Source: Aureobasidium sp. EXF-3400
Lineage: Eukaryota; Ascomycota; Dothideomycetes; Dothideales; Saccotheciaceae
Length of the DNA stretch: 64,000 nucleotides
Assembly (NCBI GenBank): GCA_024195585.1
Contig: SWBL01000171.1
Span: 1-64,000, forward strand
Direction: 5' to 3'
The stretch's first letter is position 1, and each line of letters starts with the position of its first letter. The position numbers were made by a program, and so were the translations under genes. Below the pieces are notes generated by a model, which saw nothing but the letters and a program-made list of their open reading frames with translations, did no database searches and was not told the origin of the DNA. Shown piece after piece: positions 1 to 12,346 of this stretch.

Positions 1-31
1 CGTTTGAGAATCTCGCCCGACAACCGCAAAA

Positions 32-654
32 ATGGTCAAGACTTCCGTCCTCAACGATGCCCTTAACGCCATCAACAACGCCGAGAAGAGCGGCAAGCGT
101 CAGGTCCTGATTCGCCCTTCTTCCAAGGTCATCGTCAAGTTCCTCTCTGTCATGCAGAAGCACGGTAAGTTCGAGTCTACACAACATCAAGAGCCAGTTC
201 GAAGCAGCAAGAGGAGGATTGTACGTAGCCAAGCACACACCCGGGTTGATAACTAGGTGAACGGTCTCAATCACCCACGGCCTTTGCCCTTTAAGTATCC
301 GGGAGATCAACTGTCGAGGAACTTACACGGCTTCGGACTGCTCAATGATGTTTTGCTGTTTATTTTCTTGCAACATACTAATGCTCTGCTTCAGGTTACA
401 TTGGCGAGTTCGAGGAGGTCGATGACCACCGCAACGGCAAGATTGTTGTCCAGCTTAACGGCCGCCTCAACAAGACCGGTGTCATCTCTCCCCGCTACAA
501 CGTCCAGCTCCGCGACATGGAGAAGTGGGTTGTCAAGCTCCTTCCTTCGCGTCAATTCGGTTACATCGTCCTGACCACCTCTGCCGGTATCATGGACCAC
601 GAGGAGGCCCGCCGCAAGCACGTTGCCGGCAAGATCATCGGTTTCTTCTACTAG
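32..654 (+). CDS. RPS22: 40S ribosomal protein uS8 (S22/S15a)
   Basis: Two exons, 32-164 and 395-654, join through a G|GT glycine codon and encode 130 residues, exactly the usual length of eukaryotic uS8. The protein starts [14 protein letters not shown] and ends AGKIIGFFY, both near-invariant in the family, and contains VISPRYNV and [17 protein letters not shown]. It is a small-subunit ribosomal protein that contacts 18S rRNA in the cytosol. The 230-nt intron (165-394) starts GTAAGT, ends TTCAG and has a TACTAAT-like branch point about 20 nt before the acceptor. Only 31 bases lie upstream, so the promoter is outside the window. No defect is visible. Confidence 0.97.
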
Positions 655-1280
655 ATTCTGTTGCATCTTCCTGCACGTCACGACAGGCAAACAGCCAACA
701 AAAGTTTCAGACATTCGTCTCGTTCTAGATACCACTTTGAGCATTTTCAATGAAGAGCCAGTGACGCTTGTCTACCATCTTGTTCCTCATCAAAGCCTTG
801 TTCCAATTTTGCGTGACTGATGTTTTGATGTTTGCCAAACCCATCGTTTCCTCATGCATGTTTAAGCCCGTGAAAGACAAGACCGTGATGATCAAGCGGT
901 GTAGATTTTGACATTCTTTGATGTGTGAGTGTTTTCACATGCAGGCTGCCATTGATGCCCGGCAGCTTCATGCGGCTTCTTTGCGTCCGATCATCCAGAC
1001 ACACTTTCTTTGTCCTACGCTGTTTGCTGAAAGTTCTTCCACAATCTTCTGCCTCTTCATGAAATTCTTCTCTTTCTGATACTCACCTATAAGGACCATG
1101 TACAAGCCGCTGATCGATCTTCTCTTCTCAGCTACTTTTTGACTCTCGCACGGTCTTTTGTTTCTCCAGGCACGCCGCTGACGCAGCCTCAAAACTTCCG
1201 CTCAGCAACTTCCTCCACCCTCGTGGACAACAACACCGACATCTACCATACTTTGACTTTTGCCATTGAAGCGACTCAAC
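655..1280. other. Intergenic, 626 bp
   Basis: Contains the 3' flank of the uS8 gene and the promoter/5' leader of the phosphatase gene. A pyrimidine-rich stretch lies at about 1120-1180. I see no further gene, RNA gene or repeat. Confidence 0.6.
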
Positions 1281-2915
1281 ATGGTTCTCGAAACTATCTA
1301 CGTTACTAGACACGGCGTAAGTGCTCTTTCTGATGTTTTCCTCTCTTCCGCTCTCTGCAGACACGATGTGTCATGGACTCTCAGGCCGCACTTTCCTTTT
1401 TCATCTTTGCACAAAGAAAGAGTTGGGCTTCTGCGCATATGAGCTCTGGGTACGAGCTTGGCAGAAATGACTCTCCGTTTGTGCTCTGCTGTCTTCAGTA
1501 GCTTCACCTACAACATCCATCTCTACTCTCCATCTCTTCACCGCGGAGAAACATACTCATCACCCTGACAGTTCCGCTCTAACTGGGTGGTCGACCCCAC
1601 TACCGGCACATACACAAGCAATCTTCCCACACCAACTGGCATCGCATCGGATCCGGCACTTGCGGCTCATGGCGTGAACCAATCAAAGGAACTGGCCGAG
1701 CACATCTCCAAGCTGGATCCTCCCGTCGATGTCATCTACAGTTCTCCCTTCTACCGCTGCTTGCAAACCCTGGCACCCACCGTGAGCAAGCTCAACACTG
1801 ATCGTTCCGACGACAAAAAGTTGCGTGTGCATGTCGAGAACGGAGTTGGCGAATTCTACGGTCTTGCCCGCTTCGACCACCCCTCTCCTGCTACTCTTGA
1901 TGTTCTCCACAAGCACTTCCCTGGTGGCCTTGCCGAAGCCTACATGCCTGTGATTCGCCCCAGTGTCAACGGAGAGAGTTTGACTTCCCTCCACGACCGC
2001 ATCGCCTACGCCCTCTATCACGTCATCCAAAAGCTCGACCAGGACCCTGCTGGACCCAAGACACTACTCATCTGTACACACGCTGCCAGCATGATCTGTA
2101 TCGGTCGTGCTCTGACTGGACGTATGCCCGAGGACCCCAGCGAGGAAGACTTCAAGTGCTTCACCTGCTCGTTATCAAAATTCACTCGCCGCAACATTCC
2201 CGAAGCACCTGTCGAGAAGCAACACATCTGGACACTGGACGAGCCCGAAAACATTCCTTTTGTCGACTGGAGAGGTAAGGGTGTCAAGGGCGGCTGGGAT
2301 TGTGAGGTCAACGGTGACTGTTCCTTCCTGGAGAAGGGCGAAGAACGTGGCTGGTATGATATTTCTCCTTTGTTTTCTCTTTTTTCTTCCATGCTCCGTT
2401 GCTTCCTCCCTCCACACATCACATTTCTTTACACCTTCTTGCACACCTCCCTATTCTCCACAAGGTTTGAAAGAGGATACTATCCCAGAGTAGGAACTGG
2501 TGGCTCGAGCCTGGTCTTGAACACTTGGCACCCAAGGTCACTGTCGCCACTTACGGTGCCGGTGGTGCCAACATTGTCTAGTGCTATAAGCCCACACATT
2601 TTGGCCAGCTACTTCAACAAGACCAAGCATCTCCTTTTGTTTTTGGCATGCATCGAGCATTAAGCCCACCCCTGCACCCCTTCTCGCGAACAGCACCATG
2701 ATTCTACGACTTCACGACTTAAAGCGCAAAAACATCGGCAAAATTGCAAAACCCAACAACATAAAGACACACAAGCTTACGACTTTCTTCTCATCGACAA
2801 CAGGGCGTTTTCCACCGACGAATCTTTCCTACGAGATCCCAATGCATACAACGACAAGATCAACGAAGGCGCAAAAGAGGGTGAGGGAATCATCAAGCCA
2901 GGTTTCAGGCTATGA
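1281..2915 (+). CDS. Histidine phosphatase (phosphoglycerate mutase family) protein
   Basis: My model has three exons: 1281-1316, 1572-2353 and 2804-2915, giving 309 residues, normal for this fungal family. Exon 1 ends in the catalytic RHG motif (VTRHG) and exon 2 continues FRSNWVVDP, so the split motif TRHGFRSNWVVDP is diagnostic for the Tfc7-like branch of the histidine phosphatases. Further conserved elements are SSPFYRCLQTL, the catalytic-acid region around GVGEFYG, and the second histidine in ICTHAAS. The last junction restores EERGWAFSTDESF, the expected C-terminal pattern. Intron 1 is 255 nt (GTAAGT...CAG) and intron 2 is 450 nt, both long for this genome. Members are cytosolic phosphatases or PGM-like proteins of unproven substrate. 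The 3' end is the least certain part, because an alternative acceptor before 2494 would give a different C-terminus ending at 2581. Confidence 0.85.
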
Positions 2916-4529
2916 AGGACAAGGTAAACAGGTTACAAGGTATCTGGTTTCCATAGATGGTCTCTTTCCTTGAAGAGGATTTTGTTTTTCAGCTGCAATG
3001 GTTTGCATGCCGTGCTGCTCTCTGCGGTCGGCTTGGTTGGGTGGATGATTATGGTTTCAATTTCTAATACACCTTTCTTCTCTCTCTCCATCTACATTCC
3101 TCTCACTCATACCCATCACGAAAGAATGTTCAGTCTCTCACCCCTCTAACTACTCACCACACAGCATACAGCTTTTCCTTGTTCGATTCATACCATTCTC
3201 AAAAACACATCAAATCTCGCGACGCCGTCTTCAGCACTCCACACACCCGTCGGTCACACTCGTCTCAACACATTCTCCTCATCTGACTCCATCATGCGAC
3301 TTGTCCTTCGTCGGTGCTCAACCTACGGCCAACCACTTCCAGCTCGCCACTTTGGAGGTGGTGTCGTGCAAGTTCGAGAATAACGTCCTTTTGTCTTGCC
3401 TGCTTCGAACCTGCCTGCCTTCGGTGCTGGCGAATACATGCTCATGCAAGCTCAACGTCTACAAACCTCTCTGAAGTAATTACTGCTTGGTTTCTTGACT
3501 GCTCATCGCGCACCTGTTGTTCGCTATGTCAACGGCGCAATACCTGTTCTGCTATCTCCAAGACAGGCTGGCATCGCCACTAGCCCTTATTCCTGCTCAG
3601 CCATCTTGATACCGCAATTCACAATCACTCTCATCTTGCACTTCTGAGTTTGGTCTCCTTCCAAAAGCAAAGTCTACACCTGCTTTGCTCTACCTGTCTT
3701 CTGTGTCGTTGGACAAGCTCTCAATTGAGCCCAACGCCCGCCAGTCTCTCAGCCTATGGCTATTACTGAAAAATTATTTGTGTCTCATTACACGTGTGTT
3801 GATGGTCTCGTTGTCATCTTCGACCACGGCCGTGCCATTCTCCAACCTGCGACGTCCATGAAGCTGGAGTCTCTGGCCCGTCACTCCGCTCTATCATCTT
3901 GGTGCCAATCACACATCTTGGATAGTCTGGTCTCGACGCTGGCTCTCTGTTCGCGACGCCTCTTCGCGGCATCTATTCTGAAACGGACCTTCTCGAAAGC
4001 AATGTTCACACCATTAGGCACGCCTGCATTATGTGTCGCCGACAAGGCGCCCAGATAGGCCCAACGTTCCATGCTTTCTGCCTATCACTGCTATCCAATG
4101 GCTCTGTGCCACTTATCTCACGTCTGTTCATGGTCTTCTCATCGCCTTCAATCATACCTTGTCCAGACACCGCTCTTGCTCTGCAACGTTGAGAAACACG
4201 GGTCTCTCTGGTTCCTACCGCTGCTCTATCGATCGTTGCCTGAACCGTCCATCCGGTTAGCCTTCTGTCCACTTTCAGGCATCTCTACGGCATCTATCCA
4301 TGTTTCGTCAAGCTTTCCAATCAGACCGACATGTATTGGAGGTTGATGGAAGTGCCATCTTCTCATCCGTACGTGGCTTTGCCTGGGAGTCTCAATCTTG
4401 CGATATTGCTGCTGTCGGTCATGCACTCAAGACTGTGTCCTACCATCACACATCAGATCATCATACTTCAGACTTTCTACATTCTGGCTCTGTGCTGATT
4501 TGAGTCAGCATGATGAGCAAACCATGCCC
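2916..4529 (+). other. Unassigned sequence; one broken frame at 3294-3647
   Basis: 2916-3293 is pyrimidine-rich intergenic DNA. From ATG 3294 a plus-strand frame runs to TGA 3645-3647, interrupted by TAA at 3381 and 3477. Between the stops it reads like protein (for example PASNLPAFGAGEY). From 3750 to 4350 two similar phrases (VDGLVVIFDH near 3800 and VHGLLIAFNH near 4120) suggest an old local duplication. I recognise no family, and no intact gene is supported. Confidence 0.35.
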
Positions 4530-5104
4530 CCTCGCTCATCCCGGACTCAGACAAGCAAGCGTGTCAAGATTACAAGAAGCAGCTGGCTCTGGACACGAAC
4601 ACCTGCGTTCGTCAAACAGCTAATGAGAAATCCTATCTCAGCAGCCTCCAGACCGAAGTGGCAAAGTCTGACAGGCCATTGAGGCAGTATATAGAGCAAG
4701 CTGTATGCAGCACTGCTCATCCTATATCTTGAGATCATCGCCCGATACAGGTGAATCAATGGATCTCTATATCAGTGCTGCCTGTCGCAGGCATACTGGG
4801 ATTATACCATATCACCATTTAGCATCCTTGCTGCTAGACACAGTGCTGGTCATTATCTGAAATTCGTCGTGCCGATCTTCTTGAATGGCTGGCCTACATC
4901 AAGCGCTATCATCCGGGATACAAAGACATTGTTATCGGTCAAGTCGCGCTCGATGCTTTGTCTGCTGATGGTAACCTTCGTCTGCCCGTCGAACTCACTC
5001 CCCCCGACCAACCAGAAGACGAGGATGTCAACCAGGAGCCAAAAGATGGTCGAGATCAGATACATACTCGAAGTAGTACGTTACACTCCCGATCTGTATC
5101 GTGA
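4530..5104 (+). pseudogene. Gene relic, unknown family (WL..HPGYKDI piece)
   Basis: Two coding-like plus frames follow each other. One at about 4545-4740 reads as a charged helix-rich stretch (QDYKKQLALDTNT, SLQTEVAKSDRPL). The other is open from 4856 to TGA 5102-5104 and begins SEIRRADLLEWLAYIKRYH, then GYKDIVIGQVALDALSADG and an acidic tail. They are in different frames and neither has a convincing start. The second faintly recalls a WL..NP.Y.DI.I motif in Helitron-encoded proteins, but the match is from memory and weak. A related phrase (GELRLPAVPV) recurs near 6320. Confidence 0.35.
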
Positions 5105-5190
5105 GCAATCTGGCTGGTAAGCGCAAAGTTATCCACCCTGCGACGCTCGAACCAGCTCAGCACCGTGGTCCTCAGGCTACGCCTGGACTG

Positions 5191-6357
5191 TCCTTCCTGA
5201 GCTTGCCGACAGAGATCCGCCGTATGATCTTCACAGTACTGGGCCTTGTCGGTAGACCCTGAAGAGGGCTGCGTTCACGTCAGGTTGAATTACCCCATAC
5301 CTACTAAGATTGAACAACAACACTGATTGTGGCACACATACAAGAAGGAATACGGTGCACCGCCAGGTGCCTCAAAGTTACTCCTCGTCAACAAGCAGAT
5401 CTGCAGCGAGGCTCAAAGTATATTCTGGACTACCACAGCTTTTGAATAGGACTTGCTTGACGACCTCCCAGACTTCTTCGATATGAAGCAAAAGGTGTTC
5501 AGCCGTAGTCGCTATCCATTGTATCCGGACCATCTCGTTGGGCAAATGAGAATCGTTCAGTTGTTCGACCAACTTGCGGACTTCTTGAATATGAAGCAGA
5601 GGGATGATCGTGTCTTGTACCCCAGCGAATCCATTCAGCATATCAAAGTTCGCCTACGTTGGCAGTTCCCATATCCTGGCCGTCGTTCTTTCCTTGTCAG
5701 ATGTCGCGGACTATTGCCCTACATACGAGCGCCGTGCTGAAACGTCGACCCTGGCCACGCTTCGCGGTAGTTTTCACCCCGCCGGCTCGGCTACGTCCCC
5801 ATTCAGGCTTCTTCATCCTTTATCGCCATACTGGCACATATACGAAAGTATTAGGCCTATCTCAAGGAAGCTGGTCTTTCTCTGTGCGTTCCTGACAGCG
5901 AGATGGAGTCCTGGATTGTGAAAGGCAACGTATTTGCCATCGACCTGCCCTCTTAGGCCATGTTGAAGTGTTCTACAACCTCGCCGTAGAGGTCACTGAG
6001 GCTGGCGAGACGCAACACAACCTGCTGTAGTTTTCCAGAACCTGTATTCGTGTCTGAAGGCTCATCTCGCTCTCGAAGGAGTGGAGTAGAAGGCGCTCAT
6101 ACATTGGTGAGAACCTGTAGCCAGATCCCCTGCCGTCATCAGTCTCGCGAAAGATGTCACGCCCGGAAATGCATTGACTGTATGCGAGGCTCTTCGCAAC
6201 AGTCTGATAATTGCTCACAAGCAGTATTCAGAACTTGTGTGCAACTCCAGCGGATGATGCTAAGATCGAGTTCCGAACTCTTCTCGACTACAACGACATG
6301 GTCTTGTTTCGCCAGATAATCTCAGCGGAGAACTACGCCTTCCTGCCGTACCAGTGA
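5191..6357 (+). pseudogene. F-box/2EXR-like gene relic A
   Basis: Starts with FLSLPTEIRRMIFTVLGL, the typical first helix of fungal F-box/2EXR proteins (LPxEIRxxI), followed after a one-base shift near 5250 by DPEEGCVHVRLNYP. The frame then gives SKLLLVNKQICSEAQSIFW, the usual second element (LLLVNKQI.SEA..IF). It is broken by TGA at 5324 and TAG at 5447. Another frameshift near 5650 leads into FAYVGSSHILAVV and PYWHIYESI, and later pieces read FYNLAVEVTEAGE and EFRTLLDYNDMVLF, ending at TGA 6355-6357. Members are usually orphan F-box-like proteins of unknown substrate. This copy cannot make a full protein. Confidence 0.6.
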
Positions 6358-7420
6358 ACGACCTTTCAGTACCAGGCCTGGTCGATGAAGTGGATCATCC
6401 TGTCGCTCTCGACGACGACAAGTCCGGCATCGCCGCTCGGGCCCTGTCTAGACTGGGAACAAGCCTTTACTTCTGGCTCTACCTTCTAAGGTCAGACACA
6501 TGATATGGAAAGAGTACCGCACTTTGCTCGCAGACCCGCAGCAACTCCAACTACTCTGGAGACTATCAGCAAGCTCTCGGTCTCATCGATCCGATTAACG
6601 CTGGAACTCTCACTGGCTATGAGTTGGTCTCCAGAGATACTAACCTGGTCTTCTGGACGACGACTAAGTTCTGTCCTTGTTCGCTCTACGTTCCTTTGGA
6701 CTCCTTTGCCATGTGATCTTGGTATTGCCGCTAGGCCCGTGTCAGGAAAGCGTATGGTCTATCGATTTGTCAAGGGCAAAGGTCGAGTCATGGAGCTCGT
6801 TGATCCAGTCGACCCAGTGAAGATGAAGCAGGAGGATTTGGAAACCCCATACAAATATCACGAGGGCGACCCTATCCTCAACGACTACCAGCCACCACAA
6901 ACGAGAATGACGAGATTGCAAAGTCTGCCAGGAAGTTGCTTGAGCTGCTTGAGGAGCGTCAGCAGGCTTACCGCACGACCACCTTTCTTTAGTCCGCGTC
7001 TTTTGTATATATCACCGCATTTAACGGACACGGCGCGGGCCCCGCTCATCTGCTTGCTGGGCAACCTGTTATAGTGGCAGAGGAGAATGATATCGTTCAA
7101 AAGTCATGCTAGAAAAAGACACCATCACCGTCATGTCGAACCTAGCTACGTCTGGCGACTCCTCTCCGCCCGACCCTACAAAGGTTCCATGTCCGCGAGA
7201 CAGGGCTCGCGCCGAAATCGGCGAAACATATGTTCACCTGTGCTACCAAGGTCTGAGCATGATCGACCAAATTATGATGCATGTGTTCCTCGAGACTGCA
7301 CCTAATTCAACCGAGGATTATGCAAGACGTGTAGCAATGGGCAACAGTAGTGCGGCAGGTAATCTAGCCTATCCATACGTTGTGAAACAGTTCCCAACCA
7401 GCCATCACATCGCTTCCTGA
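6358..7420 (+). pseudogene. Coding-like relic blocks, unknown family
   Basis: Three plus-strand stretches look like protein: one continuing from about 6317 (NDLSVPGLVDEVDHPVALD, then SGIAARALSRLGTSLYFWL), one at about 6750-6900 (GKRMVYRFVKGKGRVMELV, then LETPYKYHEGDP), and an open frame 7106-7420 (RAEIGETYVHLCYQGLSM, FLETAPNSTEDYARRVAMG). They lie in different frames with stops between them. I do not recognise the family. Confidence 0.35.
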
Positions 7421-7439
7421 TCAAGAAAGGTGCCATCAA

Positions 7440-8464
7440 AGAGGAACAGGTATGTACCGCACCCAGGACATCAATCACCCAGGGCTTTGTACCAGCACGA
7501 TCCACCTCCAGTTTGGCAGACTCTTCTCCGCCATGGTCATCCTCGTGGCCAGTCGTGGTTCCAAGAAAACCGCTGCCGAGTTTTGCCTGAACAACTCCGG
7601 AACCACCTTCATCCAGACCATCGTCGCCGACGGCGTAATCAGATGGGCAGAAAAACACAAGGCGTGTTTTTACCCCCTGGGTAAGTCAGTCACTGTCCAC
7701 CACCTCGCGCCGCCGCAGCAACCGCGACGCTATTCCAACCGCCAGAGTTTCCAGCGGCCGCCGCTCCACCCACGATCCCGCTCATCCCGCTGCCGTACCA
7801 CCAGAAGTGCCGCTCATTCATCAAAGACGGGCTTTGCGATGCTCAAGGCGCCTTGATCAGCTGGCAACTCAACAAACGCGTCGAGCATTGTACACTTTGT
7901 ATCAGAGAAGCATTCTCTGCTCAAGCATGACCCAGATCGAGTCACCCTCTGTATAACTCAATCTTGTACAAGCTCTAGACGCAGAACAGCACGTTGAGCG
8001 GGAGATCTCACTCCGTTGAATCAGACCCGTCCAAACGTCACACATAGACAAAAAACACAGACTGTGACACGGATTTATATACAAGGTGTGCGATGCAAAC
8101 TTCATCATCATCAAGGGGCAGTTCGCTCCAAACATCGACGTCGTGTCTATGCTTGATTGTTCCGAGGCAGCGTTCAAAACATGGAGAGAAACTTCGAAGG
8201 CAGTACCTTCCTCTGTCCTGCCAGAAAAGCGAAAGCGAGGTACGTGGTATTATCTTGAGAATTCTATGACGCTGACGTTGTGTAGCCAACAGTAAGGTTA
8301 GCTCCAACCAGCAAACCCAAGCAGTCTCGAAGAAGGTCGCGCTATCCACACCACAGAAGAAAGTCCGCCATACGACAGTCCTCAAAAAGTCATCCACTGT
8401 CCTAAGCACAACTCCATCCACACCACTACTGAACCACTTCTCGTTGCATGAAGTGCTTACATGA
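7440..8464 (+). pseudogene. Multi-exon gene remnant with good splice sites; possibly still expressed
   Basis: A frame from 7452 reads FGRLFSAMVILVASRGSKK to CFYPL and stops at a strong donor (GTAAGTCAG, about 7681). Joining to the CAG near 7718 keeps a clean frame: LFQPPEFPAAAAPPTIP, then CRSFIKDGLCDAQGALISW and EHCTLCIREAF, ending at a TGA near 7928. That implied intron is only about 38 nt, which is short. Separately, a frame through 8086-8239 (DANFIIIKGQFAPNIDVV, PSSVLPEKRKR) joins across a textbook 46-nt intron (8240-8285: GTACGT, GCTGACG branch, TAG) to a basic, Ser/Thr-rich tail ending NHFSLHEVLT at TGA 8462-8464. No start codon fits convincingly and the function is unknown. The intact splicing makes this the most gene-like part of the island. 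Confidence 0.4.
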
Positions 8465-8879
8465 CGAGCCATCACTTTCTGGTCAGCATATACCAGAGCC
8501 AGCCGGTGAGCGACAGGCAAAAGCAGAGACTATAGAAACAGGTGAACAAGTCCAGTCGCATGGCGCAGGCTCGACGCACCCTCCTCTATCAAGGGCTTGC
8601 ACACTTGGGTAATCCGGAACTCGTCGTCTGCCACCAGACTGTAGCTACCTTAGAGGTGCAATCATACGTGAAACCGCACATCGGTTCAAGATGAGAAAGA
8701 CATATATGGGCCTCCGGGGAAAGGCTATACGGTCTGCTCGATAGGGTTCAAGGTGGTATCAAGCTCGCTGAGCAGTGTATCAATGGTGGAACCACCTGCC
8801 ACACCCGTACTTCCCAGCTCGTCAACCAGTCGCTTTGCTTTGCGTAAATTCCGCACTCAGAGTTTCTGGCATCCCGGAT

Positions 8880-9611
8880 AATTGATAAGAAGTGCGTTCT
8901 TACCACGCCTCCATCATCTGCCCCCTCCAGAGACCTTGACGTCAGTAAGATCTTCTCGCAGTCGGAGAGAACAGTCGATCGACGTGTTATATACGCTGCT
9001 GTTTGTAGTGGCAAGCTGCATCCAAGGCTACATTACCTGCAGCAGAGGCATTGAGCCTGACTGGACCCCTTACAGCACCCAAGACTTCATTTTCATGAGA
9101 GCGACTGGGTACGTGGGGACGCTCTTACCGACCCCCAGTTCGGCCAGACTCTGCTCGAGAGTGTGCTTCGCAAGACCTCGATGTCGGCTCTCTCGAAGAC
9201 TGACAGTCACGCACGACGAGAACCACCCCGACGACGACCAGTATCATCATGCAAAAGCCTGTGTAGGGTACTTCCTAACCACACCTCTAGGAGCTGGATG
9301 TTGGATCCCAAGGATGGCGTGCTCATCAACCACTACCTACGCCGGAAACCTTCCTGGTTGGCGTCAGCAGATGTCTCGACCTACATTCGCTCAAGATCTG
9401 CGCTTGCGTGGAAGGTGCCCGATCTCAGGACCTAGTTGCAGCTCTCGAGAGCTGTAAGCTACTGTGTACGCTAAGCTTGGAGAGGTTCACGGGATCTATG
9501 ACCGTCGAGGGCGTCGTCGAGGCCATTGCGAAGCACACATCGATTGGAACTCTTTACGTCGACAAGCGTATCAACAAGCGTCTTGTATCACGTATTCCAG
9601 ACGGGTCCTAA
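8880..9611 (+). pseudogene. Leucine-rich-repeat-like relic
   Basis: The clearest part is the open frame 9408-9611, with DLVAALESCKLLCTLSLER, then VEAIAKHTSIGTLYVD, spaced like fungal F-box/LRR proteins. Upstream frames (for example RDEN and RRKPSWLASADV near 9340) are broken. The same frame continues after TAA 9609 into 9741-10133 with further stops. No intact gene. Confidence 0.35.
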
Positions 9612-10870
9612 CCTCTCAGTTCCTCATCAGTCTTGCTATATGGACTCCAGGGACCATTGACGCCGCTGTCTTGAGTCCCGCAAGAAATCGTTACTCACCC
9701 TGCACTACTTCCATGTAGTTATAAGTTTCATCTCCAACATTTGTCCTTTTCACCATTTCCTTGGAATTATATATTAACTTCAATCACGAAGAGGGGTTGG
9801 CGGGTTATCGATGATCCTTTTCGAGAAGCCGTACAATGTACTCATTGCTATGAAAGGAGGCAGCCAAGTCATCGAAGTATCTCTTCATATGTCAACGACA
9901 AAACGCACATTTTGAAGCTCAAAAACCTTCAAGTGATTGAGAACAGCGCCTTGACTACCTCTGGGTATCCTTCCACGCTGAAGGCTCCGGCGTGGTGGGA
10001 GATTGTGATTTCATTCTTTACGCATCAAGCCAGTCTGACGTACTGCCACCTCGAGGGTCTTAATGACCACTCCACCAGCCAATCTCCCGATCACCCTGGG
10101 TATCCCCGTTCCATGCTAGATACCGCCTCTTGATCAAGAAGACCCAAAGAATCTCTATCGGGAGGTGCGTTGGCGCTCTTGGTGCTCAGATTCAGTGGAG
10201 CATAGTTTGGCAGGGACCTACGGCGATATGAGACTGTACCCTAATCCAGACTACCAGCTATCAAGACTCGGCTAGCCATGCCACCTGCAAAGACTTTGAT
10301 TTTGCCCAAGCAGCATTTGTGCTGATAAGTCAGGCTAGGCTGTCCGTTGGAGGTTGCAGCGACAAAGGAAATCTCTGTTTTTGAGTCGCGAAAGAGTGTA
10401 TACACCCGCTATGCGTAACACCATTGCGACCCTGGCCGCAAGCCATGGCGACATGAAGAAGTTCGACAGCCTTGATACCTCCAACACCGATACCACAACC
10501 AATCAGACTGTCGTCGGAGAGGGTGTGAGGAACAGCGTCTGCGCTGATTGCAGATGGAGGGAGAAGACTTCGGAATGAACACTCCCCATACTCTCGACTG
10601 AGCCCGTCTTCCTGGCTCGTCACACTACATCGCCGCCCTTCGTCCCAATTTCAACAATGCTGCCGTATGTAGCAACGAGCGTTGTGGATCCTACTCTGAT
10701 GAAGAATCTGCTGAAGACGAACCTGATGATGAATTAGACGATGACATCGACGGCGGTCTACAATCAACATGCTCGAGTCGACCATACATTCATACCTTCC
10801 AGATCAACAGAATTTTTACTAGATATCGAATGCACGGCTTGATGTGGTGCTATCGAGGCTGGATGAGTAG

Positions 10871-11488
10871 TTGTCTCGCCCCTTTATCAACCTGCACATT
10901 GGTGTGATTTCACCTTCTCCGCTATATAATGTCGTTTGTGGGCGTGCCGTGGAGTCTATCGATCGCATTACGCAGATTATAGAGGAGTCCGAAGTCAGGT
11001 GCAGCCCTCAACACGCTCAAAACCTACAGCATACCCGAGCTACTATACATATACGCGTTGGTCAGACTCTTGTCCCTACCTCTGGCTGTGGATTAAATTA
11101 CTGTGAGGAACAGCAACGAGAGCATCAACGCTTTCTATAGCGATATGAGGCAGAGCAGGTAGAAGCTGCTCTCGAAAGTCCTCTGTATGCCCTCAACATC
11201 GAAGTCCGCTGGTGTGATGAGATCTTCGGCGCTTCAGGTGAGAGCTTCGAAATGAATGGCGCCAACAAGTCTTACAAGAGTGGGGTTAAGTGCGATGAAC
11301 AGACCAAGATCAACATGACTCACCTGTCATTGGACGAATACTGTGCTATGCCTGCGAGCTTCAAAGAAGAAGACCTCACCAGGTGTGGACTGGTATCACC
11401 ATGGACGAATATGGTCTCTGCTAGATCTGCTAGGTCTAACCCAACAATACTTCAACTCCATGCTTCGCCACTGGCAAAGAAGGAATAG
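10871..11488 (+). pseudogene. 206-codon frame broken by one TAG, unknown family
   Basis: A single plus frame is open from 10871 to TAA/TAG 11486-11488 except for TAG at 11138-11140. Both sides read as one protein: YCEEQQREHQRFL before the stop and RYEAEQVEAALESPLYALN, CDEIFGASGESFEMNG and MTHLSLDEYCAMPASF after it. A single C-to-T change (CAG to TAG) explains the break. No domain recognised. It lies among other relics and shows no start of its own that I trust. Confidence 0.4.
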
Positions 11489-12346
11489 ACTTCAATTACC
11501 ATCAGGAACCCAAGGCCTCTGGTCTCGTCGTATCTTCTGGCATCATCGTCCGTGAGTCTTAGCCTGTTTTCCAGCTCAAAGGTGTTCGCCGACAATAGTC
11601 TGGTCAAAGCCACCCAAGCAGTCACCTTCGCACAAGGTGCTGCTATGACTCACGCTCTGTCGAACGGTAGCACCTCTCTCAATGGTGGTCACATGCTCCA
11701 GCCAGTCGCCGTTGGTTCTCCAAAGCAATCGAGGCCGACTTGTCAACAGCTCGCAGGCTCGAGCACAAAGTCCGTTGAGGGCGAACAGCATTCTCCATTT
11801 CGACACAACAACCATCAAGCTCACCATGTGGGGACTCGTTCCACCGCCTCCCGTGTGCAGTAGTCGTAACGCTCTGGAACCTTGTTGGCGACTCGCGACC
11901 GTATACCTTCAAGCACTTTGCCAGCCTCGCTGCAAGAGCATCCTATCTAGAAGCGACTTGCCCAACATGAGGGCACTGCTTACGACCGCGACTGCAGGAT
12001 TGCCGATACCCACAGGTATCTGTCATTGGTAGCGCTCTGTCTACCTCATCCCTTAAGCAGGTACACGGCTCCGATTCGCACAAGCCTGTCGAGCACAAAC
12101 TTGTTCGCAAAAGGGGTTACACCGACCTTCGCAACATGGTCCTTGCTTGAATCCTGTTTGGCGCCATCTTGCCACTCAGGAAGGTCCCGCTCACGATCGC
12201 GACTGCCAAGTCGCTGATGCCCATTGGTACACTTGAGACCTGCAAATCGTTCGCGCTAAAGCTGACTCTGATTTTAGCACTATCGGTGATTAACGTGCCC
12301 TCTGGAGAGGCCCTTGTGCACACCATCATCACGCAGAACTCTCCAC

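Noticed and set aside
165..394. snoRNA in the uS8 intron
   Set aside because: Intronic snoRNAs occur in some ribosomal protein genes, and AATGATG near 344 resembles a C box. I find no matching D box or terminal stem.
4856..5104. Helitron-encoded protein
   Set aside because: One short phrase is reminiscent of a Helitron-associated motif, but there is no Rep or Pif1 helicase motif and no recognisable ends. A profile search would be needed.
8038..8520. 160-codon minus-strand frame
   Set aside because: It is antisense to the better supported plus-strand exons with an excellent intron (8240-8285), and its composition is Cys/Trp/Arg-rich without conserved-looking stretches.
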